Shown here in pieces: positions 13,522 through 24,675 of a stretch of 64,000 nt of DNA. Location of the stretch: the NCBI GenBank assembly GCA_008921705.1, contig VFFE01007216.1, positions 570,382-634,381 of the forward strand. Direction: 5' to 3'. The notes beneath the pieces are model-generated. The model ran no database searches, was not told the DNA's origin, and was given only the letters and a program-made list of their open reading frames with translations. Each line of letters starts with the position of its first letter. The stretch's first letter is position 1. The translations under genes were made by a program, and so were the position numbers. This stretch comes from Burhinus oedicnemus. Lineage: Eukaryota > Chordata > Aves > Charadriiformes > Burhinidae.

Positions 13522-16500
13522 GTAAGAAAATACTAGTGCTCTTAGCTGTGTATTTCAGATGATTATACAGTAACTGATGGCTCTCCTTAGGCAAAGAGTG
13601 CAATCCTGACTTAAAAAAGTCAAAAGTAATATCTGTACTGATTTCAGCACCACCAGGACTTCAGCTCAGTTTTATGTTTCATGAGTACCTGTGCTCAGTG
13701 GTAGGGACTTAAATAATGGCTTAAAAAATACAGCCTTAACACATAAAGCCTTAATGAGCTTTATAAAGAAGCAAACGCTTGTGTTCTTATGCATCTGTCC
13801 ACTCTGCCGCTGGTGAAATTAGTAGATTTAAAGCATGGAGCCTGCTTGAAAAGAAATGCAGGATTGGCATCTTACTTTTTTAGCACTGTCTTTCTCCCTC
13901 ATTTGCAGTAGCATTCCCCCACCAACAAGTACCTAGTCTGTATTTTTCCTTGTCATGCTGACTTGGTGCATCTTCTGCCTCACAAACCCAAATGCTGCCA
14001 TTGTTGGCCTGTTTTTTGGACATGGTGGGTGAATTGCCTATCTTTAATACAATGTGGCAACACTAACAGACCAACAAGAAATAGTTTTGCATTTGGGTTT
14101 TACAAATATTAAGATAGGTGATATAAAACTCAGGAGAGATTTCTTGTATTCCTAGGTAATGGTGAAATTATTTGTCTTACGGAAATAATACAATCACAGA
14201 AACTTGTCTAGATTCAGTCAAGGCTTAAGGCTTTTAACATGTTTTTCAATGTATTTAACATACAGGAAGCTATTTTTAATGTAACTGTGTTTAGCTCTCA
14301 CTAATTTAATAAATGGAGATGAAAGTGAAGCATGTATTTAATTGTTCTGCTGAGTCTTACTGCGGAGAAGTGCTTTGTGTGAAATGGAGGCAGTTGGTTT
14401 CTTTAAACCTTTAGATTCCCCAGTTTCCTGAAGCTAAAACCCTCTTGTCTTCCACCCTTTCTTCTCTTCTTTCAGAGCCTGGAGGAGGAAGTATCTAAAG
14501 GGTTTGTGTTTCGTTGTTTTCTTTAGAAAGACATGTTTGCATTCCACTGGTCACTAATCCTGGGGGAAAGGGCTTCTTTGTGAGCTTGGTTTCTCACAGT
14601 AAGGGTGTGTGTTTTGATACTTCACCTAAGTGGAGTCTCATGCCATGCCATAGACTGATTTTAAGATGGACCTGTATCGTAAAAGTGGATGGTAGAAATT
14701 AATTGTTTAGACCTTGAGATATCAGCTCCAAATGGTTAGTACTGGGGATAATCGCTGTTAGGATCCAAGGCACGGCACTGGGTCTTTGGTATAGTTTTAG
14801 TTGTAAGCCATATTTAAAACTCTTTAAGAAGCTTTTTCAGCACTTCTAAAGCCGTTTTTAAAACCAGCTGATCAACTGTAAAGAAATCCAACCTTCAGCT
14901 GATCTGAAGGATATCCCTGTATCTAGCACTTGAAATCAAATTTTGGAAGGTGGAGAGAGGGGTTTGCACCACCCAGTTTGAGCCACCTTGCTAATTTAGC
15001 CACCAGGCCTCTCCAGGCAGCCTCTGGGATCAGCAGAGGGAGGGGAACCTCTAGTGAGCACTGCAGAGCTGGCACTCAACAGACATGCTTTAATAATAAA
15101 TATAATAGTAAATTTAGTAATTGAAAAGTAATTTAATAATTGTAGTAAATCTGAGGAAGAGCCGCTCACCCCCACTGACTGTAATGGGTAATGTGAATTC
15201 CCCCCATCTCTGTGTGCCAGTATTTGTTCTCTTTTTTTTTTTTTTAATTTTTGAGCTCCTACCGTCCTCCAGGGATTTTCTTTTTTGAAAGTTCCCATTT
15301 CTTTGTCTTTTTCTTATTGATGTATTAATAGATGGCTCAGTCACAGAACCCTCTGCCTGAGGGCGTCAGCTGTTGGTCTCCCTGACACCCATGGCAACAA
15401 ATATATGATGCTTCAAAAGAAATGAGCACTCTGCCTAACTTACAGAACCTCCTTATTGTGTAGCTCTGTCCACAGACATTTTGGGAGACAGGATCCTCCT
15501 TGACCCTCCCAGGCAATTATTTTAACCAGAAAGCTGATTACTGTTGTTCTGATCTTGGACAGCATCACTAGAGCTGTTCCTAATGATCATAAATAGCAAT
15601 CAGTGCTCTTGCAAATTCCTCTTTTTTCTCCAGCATGGCTGCCTAAATTCTGTCCATCATCCATTTTCTGTGCTGCTTTCTCATTCCCTCACTTCAAAAG
15701 ACAGCACATCCTCCTAAGCTAATTAATACTACATTATTAGATAGATTAAAATTGCCTGCGTGATTTAGATGCAGAAGCACCATTAAGAGTTAATGGACTT
15801 TGTGTTTCTAAGTCAGTTAGGCATGTAATAAAAATCTGAGGAATTTGTTTTTTCTGTTTTAGAGTAGTGCTTTGGGATGAAAACAGGGCAGGGATGCACA
15901 GGAGGTTCGCACAGGATGAGAAAACAAAGGTTAAACCAGCTATTATTGACCATTTTATTAGTAACCTGTTTATTATTAATGAAGACATGCCATATATTTA
16001 ACAGCCTATGTATAGCATAACTTTTAAAGTCTTTTCCCTGGTTCCTAAAGATCTGCATTTATGATTCTTTCACTTCTCTTCAGAAAGTTCACTGTTCTTT
16101 TGTTTGTTTGTTTTTAATTTAATTTCACCTTTAAGTCTTCATTTATAGCTGTCTGCTTGATTGTCTGTGACAAAGATTTATACTTTCCTGACAGCTGCAG
16201 GAACCTGTTTCAAGTAACCAAACATTAAAAAAACCCTAAGATGAACTCTAATTGTTAGCTAGGTGTAATCAATTATTCTTAGTTTGTGTAGTCAGGTGTA
16301 CATAATAAGCTGCAAACATATGGGAAAGCTTCAGAAGGGTGATAATGCATGTAAACAAAAACATGTTCAACATAAATAATGCTTAATTTAATGGAGAAGT
16401 TAATTTTATGGATTTTTGTTTGTGAAGTTTTTGAAGTGGAAATACTTTTGGCTTTATGTTCACCACAGACATTTTGACAATTAACCGTTTCAAATCACTG

Positions 16501-18158
16501 AAGTAACAAAAGCTATGGTTATAACACGTTTGCTCTGAAAAAAGCATGACTGGATTCCAGAGAAGTTGCTGGCTGCACTTTGACATCTGAAATACTTACT
16601 ATTTCCTACAGTGAATTTTGACACGCGCTGGATACCAAGAGTGACTGGTAAAATCAGTTACCAGAACTGAGCATTGCTCTGCTCTCTCTGTAATTCAGCA
16701 GGGCTTTCTCTTTGTACAACCCCGCCGACAGGAGCCAAGCAGCGTCTTCAGAGGCATCTGAATGAATTAGGAGTCTATGGCCATTATCAGAATTCCTCTT
16801 TTTGGCACTTGGGATGCGGCATTCCCAACTCATTTCTGAAAATTGGATTTAGCTCTCTGAGTAACCATGATCCAAGGGCAAATTTTTACTATTTTCATAA
16901 AACCCCACAGTATACTGAGCCCAGTTTTCAAGCACTGGCATCTGAAAAGGTATTTCTCAGTGTGTGAACCTACCCTGAAGCTCTAGCAAATCTGAGAGCT
17001 TTTCCAAGAGCTCAAATAGCACAGTTCTGGTCTTTTAAGCCAGTTGGTTAGCTGCTATTTAGCCACGCTTGAGTGGACCTCAAAAGTAAACGTATGAAAA
17101 CTAGGTCCAGACTCTATACCTCTCTGGCTTACTACTGTTTTCTCAAAGGCACAATATATTCATGCTATTGCAGCAATCTAAGGCAGAGATACAAAGCTAT
17201 GACAGGCACACAGGGAAAGTACCAGAACAACTAAAGAAAAACAGAATGATTATATCTTTTAGGTTTCCAAATTTGAGCCTGATGAAAATGGCAGAACAAT
17301 AGAAAGACAACAAGATTGGTTATTGCAAACCCTCTAATACAACATCCTTCTTATACTACTACTTTGAAGGAGACATGAGACTTCAGTTGGCAGTAAGCAT
17401 CCCCCTGCAGTATGTTTTTAGACATACAAGCAAGTTGGTGTACATTTTTGTCTGTGTTCATAAAAAATGCATTTTTATCTTGCCTTTGTGCAAGTAAATG
17501 TAGTACTTAGAAACATCTACTGCAGAAGGGCTGAGTTTCTTTTCCTATCTGAGGTCCATAGATTTAGGCTAGTGGAGCTTGCTGCATCATGAAGCACTTC
17601 AACCAGTTTTACTTGAGGATGTCGTTTTTAGGCATGCTGTGGGTTCCTCACCTGAGTTCCACTACTGTAAGATTCAATGTGGTAACAATATAGTTTCATT
17701 ATTAGCAACACAGATTCCCATTACATCAGTTAAAGTGTTCAATTTTAAAAACTAGATCCCGGGACTAGATTTAAATAGCTAAATGTTGATTTAGATTCTT
17801 TAGACATACTGGTCTTTATACCTCACTTTCTTAAAGGAAGAAGAATGGATAAAGCGTTGAGTTTTCCCTTTAACAGCAGTGGAAAAATGCTTTAATTGCA
17901 GTGATGTTTTTTGCTTGAAAAACAACTGGCAAGAATTATCATAGTCCTTTTTCTTCAGATGAGCTTTTATGGTTTTCCTCAAGTATTTTTCCTTTCTTTC
18001 TCTTCTACTTACCAAGGCAAACACTTTTTTTTTCCATGTCCATTCTTCTATGGCTGCTTATGAAAAGCCACAAGACATGAAATCTCAGAAGTACTGTATA
18101 GCAGTACAGCTTTGCGGATAACCTATCTTCTTTTAAAGCTTTCCTTTCTTTTCCAAAG
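13522..18158 (+). other. MPPED1: MPPED1 intron
   Basis: Phase 1 intron of 4,637 bp bounded by gtaaga and a pyrimidine-rich acceptor ending ttccaaag. It is AT-rich, with a poly-T run at about 15231-15245. Open frames on either strand are short and lack recognisable domains. I see no gene inside it. Confidence 0.85.
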
Positions 18159-18272
18159 GTTTTCTAGACTGGGTTCCTAAGAAAATGCAACGGGTAGGAT
18201 GTGTTGAGCTGCTGAACACAGTCCAGAGACGAATACAGCCAAGGCTTCATGTTTTTGGACATATCCATGAAG
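18159..18272 (+). CDS. MPPED1: MPPED1 coding exon (GHIHE metal-site motif)
   Basis: This exon completes the Gly codon split with the previous exon and encodes FLDWVPKKMQRVGCVELLNT followed by VQRRIQPRLHVFGHIHE. It ends in a split Gly codon before gtcag. The GHIHE stretch supplies metal-binding and catalytic His residues of the metallophosphoesterase fold. In MPPED2 the first His of this motif is Gly (GGIHE), so keeping it both supports the MPPED1 assignment and argues that the enzyme is catalytically competent. The acceptor is pyrimidine-rich (cctttcttttccaaag). No frameshift or stop is seen. Confidence 0.95.
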
Positions 18273-18448
18273 GTCAGAACATATTTCTTTCTAGATATAT
18301 TTAAAAACCACAAACACAGAAGTTGTCTGGTTTAACTAGCATTTTCAAACTTGAATGTCTGAACTGAAGCACTTCTGGAATTCAGATACTTATTTAGCTG
18401 CATATATAGAGATTAAATTGGCTGATACCCACATTTCAATATTTGTAC

Positions 18449-18531
18449 TTCAGCTTCTCTTTCAGTTTCTACATCTATAAAACAGAGCGATGCCTCCCTC
18501 ACAGAGGGGATTACTGTGAATTTTCAAATGA
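18449..18531 (+). repeat. MIR-like SINE remnant 1
   Basis: Contains the order TTTCAGTTTCTACATCTATAAA, then TGCCTCCCTCACAGAGGG, then TGTGAATTTTCAAATGAG. This follows the MIR core and 3' region (cagtttcctcatctgtaaaatgg, cctcacagggttgttgtgagg, attaaatgag) with many substitutions. It is recognised by eye only. Confidence 0.55.
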
Positions 18532-18604
18532 GAACAGGAGTCCAGTAGTTACAGAAAGTGACTAAATATTAGGACTGATGGATTGTATTTTCCCTGCTGA
18601 ATCT

Positions 18605-18690
18605 CTGTGACTTAACATAATTCATGTAAGCTCTCTGTGTCTCAGTTTCTGTGTTTGTAAAATGGGTAAGAATGCTTTGGGGGTTGCTTC
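18605..18690 (+). repeat. MIR-like SINE remnant 2
   Basis: Contains TGACTTAACATAATTCATGTAAGCTCTCTGTGTCTCAGTTTCTG followed by TTTGTAAAATGGGTAAGAATG (quoted in two parts), close to the MIR core 'ctctctgtgcctcagtttcc...ctgtaaaatggg'. It has the same orientation as the copy about 150 bp upstream, so the two could be one element split by an insertion or two independent copies. Confidence 0.6.
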
Positions 18691-21600
18691 TAAGGCTTAA
18701 TCTTCCAGGTTGTACAATAAAGATTGTCAGTCCCCATCACTGCTTATATGAAGTTAAAATCAAGAGGGATGTCACCGCTGACTTGTGTCAGATATTTATT
18801 CATGTATTTATTTGCTTTGGCAGGGGAAATGTTTTATACCCAGACAACACAAAGCAGTTCTCTTGACTATTTGATTTTTGACTGGAAAAAAAGTAGTTCC
18901 CTTCACATAAATCAGTAAGTAGTGACAAATACGCTCCACTGAAGTCAGTGATGGTAGGAGTTCATCTCCAGGCAAAGGGAAAGGTAGATGCTGTCTGCTA
19001 TAGAGAAGTCTGTCCTGTTCACATAACATGGCAGCAAGACTTCAAGCAGTGCCCCTACCAAAAGAAATCACTGGGCTGTGTGGAAGCGTGTAAGCATGTA
19101 CTATCAGCTGCTTAGCTCTTGGCAATGTTAACTTACTGGCAGGAGAATGTGCTCCACAACTGCCAGTTTTCTGCTTCTGGGACTGCTCCAGCCTTTAAAG
19201 GATACCTGTGGGTCTCACCAGTGTAGAAATGAACTAACAGAAAAAGTGGAGTAGCTGGCATTCAGATACTTCTGGTTTTGTGAAGAACTATTACCCTTCC
19301 CAAGCAATCCCACTCTGCCTTGCTGCTGGTCACTTTCACCATGCAGATGACATTGAGTGACATTGGTGAGAGGTGTGCTGGTGTAAAATTCATGGAGAAG
19401 ACACTCAGATCATTATTTTACAGCTCAGGGATTAAGTCCATTCTCCTCATGTGTCTCATCTGCATTGACCTGTTAATGCCTAGTTAATGTCCAAGATGTT
19501 GCGTCACAGAGTAAACAAACAACGCATAGGCAGTATTTTTTCCTAACCCTGTGCTATTATAGCAGTCTTCGAGATTCTGTACAAGAGAGCTAGTGAATAC
19601 AGTTCAAACTCATTGTCTTTTCAGAAATCATAAGCCAAGTGGGTTGCAGGGGATATAAGCAAACACTTAGCAAGCCATGAAGCTTCAGGCAGGTAAACAA
19701 AATCACATCTGCTAAGACCAAGCCCAGCTTTGGCTCCCAAGGGAAAAGAATGGCACCTCCACAGAATGGTAAATCTTGTGAATTAATACAGTTGGCACAG
19801 TAGGTATCAGAACACAGAAACAAGGTACTCTTCTTGTTAACTATCATAATTTAGAGAAAACAAATGGGGAACTGCATAGCCTGTTTTGCAGTGGGATGCT
19901 AAATCTCTGCAGAGGAGAATTCCCATTGCAGACAGCCTGTGCAAACGAAGCTGCTCTTTGTAGAGAACGCATGATTTGAACAGATGAGTTCTTCCCCTGA
20001 CTGAGCATAGCTACAGCTGCAGCAGTCATTTACTGAACATCCGGGAGGAAGAAATGCTTAGAAGAGATGTTTCTTCCCTATTCCCCCTCTGCACTGCTGT
20101 CTCTGCCAAAAAATACTTCTACACGTGGGCTTGCTGCTGATCGACCCATGGAAGTGACAAGGAGCATGGCAGGGACTCCGGCTAAAATCCCGGTTTGCCC
20201 ATTACAGCCAGTACTTGGCTGAGGTCACGGCCGAGAAACCTGTTGGCAGTAGGGTAGGAGTGAAAACTGTAGCATTAGGAATCTTCCAGCAAAAGGAACG
20301 TATTAGCAAGCTGATTCTGTTCTCTCCAAATGGGTAGCCGAGGAGACGGAAAGTCCCAGCAGCAATGCTGACTGTCCTCCGTGCAGTTTGTGTTTTACAC
20401 AGAACAATTGTTCTGTGGCAAACAGCAAATGATTTAAAGAAATGTCTGTGACAGGAACCTGACAGAATTTTCTTCCCTCCCTAGTCCCTAATTAGCGTGT
20501 GGTTTTTCCGTGGGGAGTCCAGGAGGCCCTGCATTATTCAGAGTATTTTAAAGTACAAAAAAGAAAGGAATTTGGCTACTGTTTCTTTGTTTGTAAATTC
20601 TGCAACTAACAATGCTTCTATAAGACATGAAATTGCACTCGGAAAAACTACAGGATCCTAGATACCTATGATTTGAATAGCTGGAATTCGGTGTGTGTAG
20701 CAATGTATATGTTTCACTATTAACAATGTTAATATTAATGCTGAGATTGAATCTTAGCACAAATGCTTTCTACCAGGTGATTTCCACAAAATCATACATT
20801 TCTTATCGTGGATGCATTTCTTCATATTGATCTTAATATTTCAATGCAAGTTTCCAACATTAAGCTTTTAGTTTTAGTGTAGTCAAGCTTTTGTTTTTAC
20901 CTAGTCATTCATGAAAAGATTTTTGACAATGGAGAACGTGTCTACTTTTTCGTAACACCAGGGCAGTTAAAGGGCTGCTTCTTTACTTTCTGAAAGAGCA
21001 TTTCACTGTATTTCTACATGCATTAGAGCTGGAAGTTCGTTTTTCTGCAGAATTATCTCTGGAATTGTTTGGCTTGGGTATCTAGTCAGACATGAGATGC
21101 AGTTAAAGGTTTTTCACCGCTGGTGAGACATACAGAAGGGTGTTTTCTCCCACAGAAATGTTACGGTGTCTCAAGATGTGAATTCACCATGTCTGTCAGA
21201 GAATGCATTAATGAAGCCATTTTTTCTCTGCTTGGACTGGTATTTTAGTGTCTTCCCATCAAATTTGGTTGAAATTGGTCAACAAGTTCAAACACATGGG
21301 AAGAAGAGGTTCCTACTAGACAAATCCCACCCAGGTGCACGCGCACACATCCTCCCCTTTGTCAGCCAATGCTTTTTCTTCATTGGTTGCTTAAAAGATG
21401 TACAGCACAGGACAGAAAAAAAAGGTGGAAAGATGAAAATTGCCCAAAGTTTGCTGCGCTGATGACAGCGAACCCAAATGATCAGAAGTATGGTTTTTTC
21501 AATGCTGTAATTGCCTAAACTCTTATCTTCTCATCCTTCCCAAAACTGAGAAAGTTTTATGAAAAAAGCTTTGCAGAGAAGAACACCTGTCTTTCTAAGG

Positions 21601-21877
21601 AGGTTTGGCTAGCTGGCTGCCAGAGATTATAACCACTAGCTAGTGAGGGTCCATTTTAATTTTCTTACATACTTTAAAAGTTGGCAAAAAGTTCTGCTGT
21701 AGGACAAAGATGGTATTAATTCAGGAGACTGTTAGGTTTTGCATGGAGAGAATTTTTAAATTCCTTCTGAGTAATAAATGTGGCACTTTACCGTTGTGTG
21801 ATAAAGGTGAATAATTAAAAAAAAAAAAAAGATAATAATGACTAATGAGAGTAACCGGAGTTTTTCTTTCTTTGTAG

Positions 21878-21996
21878 GCTATGGTGTCATGGCTGATGGA
21901 ACTACTACCTATGTGAATGCATCTGTGTGCACTGTGAATTACCAGCCACTTAATCCACCTATAGTTATTGACTTACCTACTCCAAGGAACACATGA
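21878..21996 (+). CDS. MPPED1: MPPED1 terminal coding exon
   Basis: This exon completes the split Gly codon and encodes 38 residues before TGA at 21994-21996. They begin YGVMADGTTTYVNASVCTVN and end with PPIVIDLPTPRNT. This matches the vertebrate MPPED1 C-terminus, including the ADGTTTYVNAS strand, where MPPED2 has TDGYTTYINAS. The acceptor tttctttctttgtag is strong. The frame runs through all three exons without interruption. The convergent neighbour EFCAB6 ends about 20 kb downstream. Confidence 0.96.
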
Positions 21997-22248
21997 TCAT
22001 AATGACGATTTAAAGTTGTGCCCAACACATTAGCAACTTTATATTGCTGGCTGAGAATCCCAATAGGGAACCATTCAACAAAAAAGCAAAAACCTTCTTC
22101 TTTTTTTCCCTGCTAGCTCTTCACAGATAAATTTTGAGTGACAAAAGTGGATGAGGAACAAAGACATTTTGGTGCCAGAAACAGATTAAAGACTTTAACA
22201 TTTCACCATTAAAATATTTGTGAACCCAGAAAAGTGAATGCATTCCAC

Positions 22249-22278
22249 ATATATATATACATATACATATATATATAT
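22249..22278. repeat. (AT)n microsatellite with AC interruptions
   Basis: An alternating AT tract interrupted by two ATACAT steps, located about 250 bp after the MPPED1 stop codon inside the inferred 3' UTR. Confidence 0.9.
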
Positions 22279-22887
22279 CTCTCTCAAGTAGGGACTTTTG
22301 TATATACCGTACATTATATTGGACTTATTAAAAGAGCAATGTCTTTCAAAGGAGTGTTTCTTTAAGAAAGTTTGCAGTTTAAACTTAAGTGTTTAGACTA
22401 GGATTTCCTCATTTCAGATGTTTCCCAGTGAGCTCTTGGTAAAACAAAAATGATGGCAAAGATGTTTTCCCTTAATTAACATGGCAAATGTAAAAGATGG
22501 TGCACGAATGACCAGTCACAGGAGGAAAGCTATTACTTCAAGTCCTCCAGGTCTAAGTCTTTGCATCTATTCAAAACCAATGCAATAGAGGCCCTAATTC
22601 ACTGTACTGAAATGAAGTTTTACTACATCTGGCATTACAGATGGTAAGGGAAATGGTGCATATTGCCGGCATGCTGTAAACAGCTCAACATTCAAGAAGG
22701 GAGACTGCGTTAAGTGCAGTATAAACTCAGGAATTTGTAACCTGGACTTGCCTGTGAAAAAAAGGATGACATTTCCCTTAAAAAAAAAAAAAAGAAGAAA
22801 AAAATATAACTGCATTTTCATATGGTAAGGCGATAAGTGATTGTATGTAAAAAGCAAAAAAAACCCAAACAAACCCACAAAAAGTAT

Positions 22888-22937
22888 GTAGTGGTATTTT
22901 AAATAAACCACTGTTCGGTAGTGGTATTTTAAATAAA
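22888..22937. repeat. 30-bp-period duplication carrying two AATAAA signals
   Basis: The 20-mer GTAGTGGTATTTTAAATAAA occurs at 22888-22907 and again, identically, at 22918-22937. Each copy ends in the polyadenylation hexamer AATAAA and is followed by a similar C-rich tail containing CCACTG or CCCACTG. Confidence 0.9.
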
Positions 22938-24669
22938 ACCCACTGGGACTATTTGTTTAAAACCTGTTGATGGGACATGCAGCCAGTGATGAGATTACTG
23001 GTTTGAATTTGGCCCCAGTCAGAAGTGATTAAATGTTATTGTGATCCTTCTGTCCTTGGGGAACGCTATGGATGTCAAGCGGATGGGGTCACCTCAAGGT
23101 GGAATTTGGGCATTCGCTTTTGCGTAGCTGTGTGGTAGCATAAGTGCGATGAGTGAGGAGTACACGCCAGTGGGTACAGAGCAGGGTCACCTCACAAAAC
23201 CTGTCATTGCTGTTTGCCCGCTCATGGACACTGCTGAGAGAGGCCCAAGACAAAATCATCAACCGAGTTGAAATCCATCTGTCGTCTTGCATGTGACGCC
23301 AGGCAAAGCAGGGGACGTGTCAGGAGCTGGTTGGGATGGCCGACGCTAGTACTGCCCATGCGGCTTTCCTGCAGGTTAACAGAGGTGTTGAAGCTGCTGG
23401 GATTTCAGTCCTGTCCTAGGCAGAAGCTTGAGAATTGATTACAAACCCACCAAAACAAACAAAAAAAAAAGTGCTTCAAATGTGCCCTACAAGAAACGGG
23501 TTTCTGCCTTGAACTAACAAACTTCTCCACGCTCAAAAAGGAGCCTTTTTGCCTTGATGGAGGTAATTTCATGGCTGTGTTCTGAACGTGGACATCCTGA
23601 ATTTGGGGCTGACGGCATCTAGACGTTAATCTTGTTCACACGCATCGGGCAGATCATCGCCCTACCAGTACAGGGTTGTTTGCAGGTCTGTGCATAGCCC
23701 GCATCTGCACACATGCATTGGATAATTGTGTATGTTACTTTTTGCCTGACACATGGATGTAAATGTGAGCTTCACGTAGCAGCTGCATGTACGTTATCTG
23801 CATACGCAATTTAAAATACCTGTGTTGCAAAACCAGGCTATGTCAGCTTCAACTCTGAGCGAGGTAGGCAGGAACACTGCATTTCGCTGGCTTCCCGTGG
23901 GCAGCAGCTCTTCCAGCTGCTGCTGGGAGCAGCGACATTTGAGCCCAGTAACTAACTCGTGCTGTGGACCCACCAAAAACCAGTAGACCACCAGACAACC
24001 CACGGGTCTGTCATTTCTTGTCAGCTGTTGGGTGACTTGGGGTCTAAACTAATTTGCTGCTTTTTCCTGAAACGAAACCCAGAACGATCGGTGGCACCCG
24101 CAACTGGTTTTTTGAGTGAATAGTTCACAAGCACGTGAGCAGTCTGCCGTGAATTCAGATGGGGCCACTTTTGTCAAAACTATTTATTGGTGTAGAAATT
24201 GCAGGATCAGCTCCTAAATCAGCAAAGACTGAAATTCATAGTTGAATATGAACTCTGGCCATCATTGGGAAGATGAGCAATAGCGTGTAGTTAGAATAAA
24301 AGTGTCTTAGCTAGTCACAATTCAAGCGGTTTGAAACAAATGTGGCAGGAAATTGGCTGTATGTTAAAGAAGTCTGAAATGTTTACATTCGCTCACGGCA
24401 CTTAGGAGACAAAAATGTTAAAGTGGGGGGAAGAGGTCCTTTTATTAGCCTCAACAAAATTTCTATGTCGACCATAAACTATTCTCTTAAAAATAATTTT
24501 TCCTAAGGTATCTTCAAAATACTGTGTATTTTTATGTGGAAAGGATACGAAAGCAGCTGTTACTTCAAAATATCATTTAAAGTACTTGAGGTATGAAAGC
24601 TTAAAGGTTATTTAATCATTTTGGCATAACTTGATTGTTGTTGTAATTTTTGGTCAAGCATGTTAGAAA

Positions 24670-24675
24670 AATAAA
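24670..24675 (+). promoter_or_regulatory. MPPED1: Candidate distal polyadenylation signal of MPPED1
   Basis: AATAAA lies in AATAAAGTCTT within an AT-rich context and is followed 6 bp later by an A-rich stretch. It is the last such hexamer before base composition shifts to GC-rich intergenic DNA at about 24.75 kb. The position is inferred, not proven by transcripts. Confidence 0.4.

Larger units (their letters stand above)
18273..21877 (+). other. MPPED1: MPPED1 last intron
   Basis: Phase 1 intron of 3,605 bp, from gtcag to the acceptor tttctttctttgtag. It contains two MIR-like SINE remnants (18449-18531 and 18605-18690) and a poly-A run near 21817-21830. No other coding potential is convincing. 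Confidence 0.85.
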
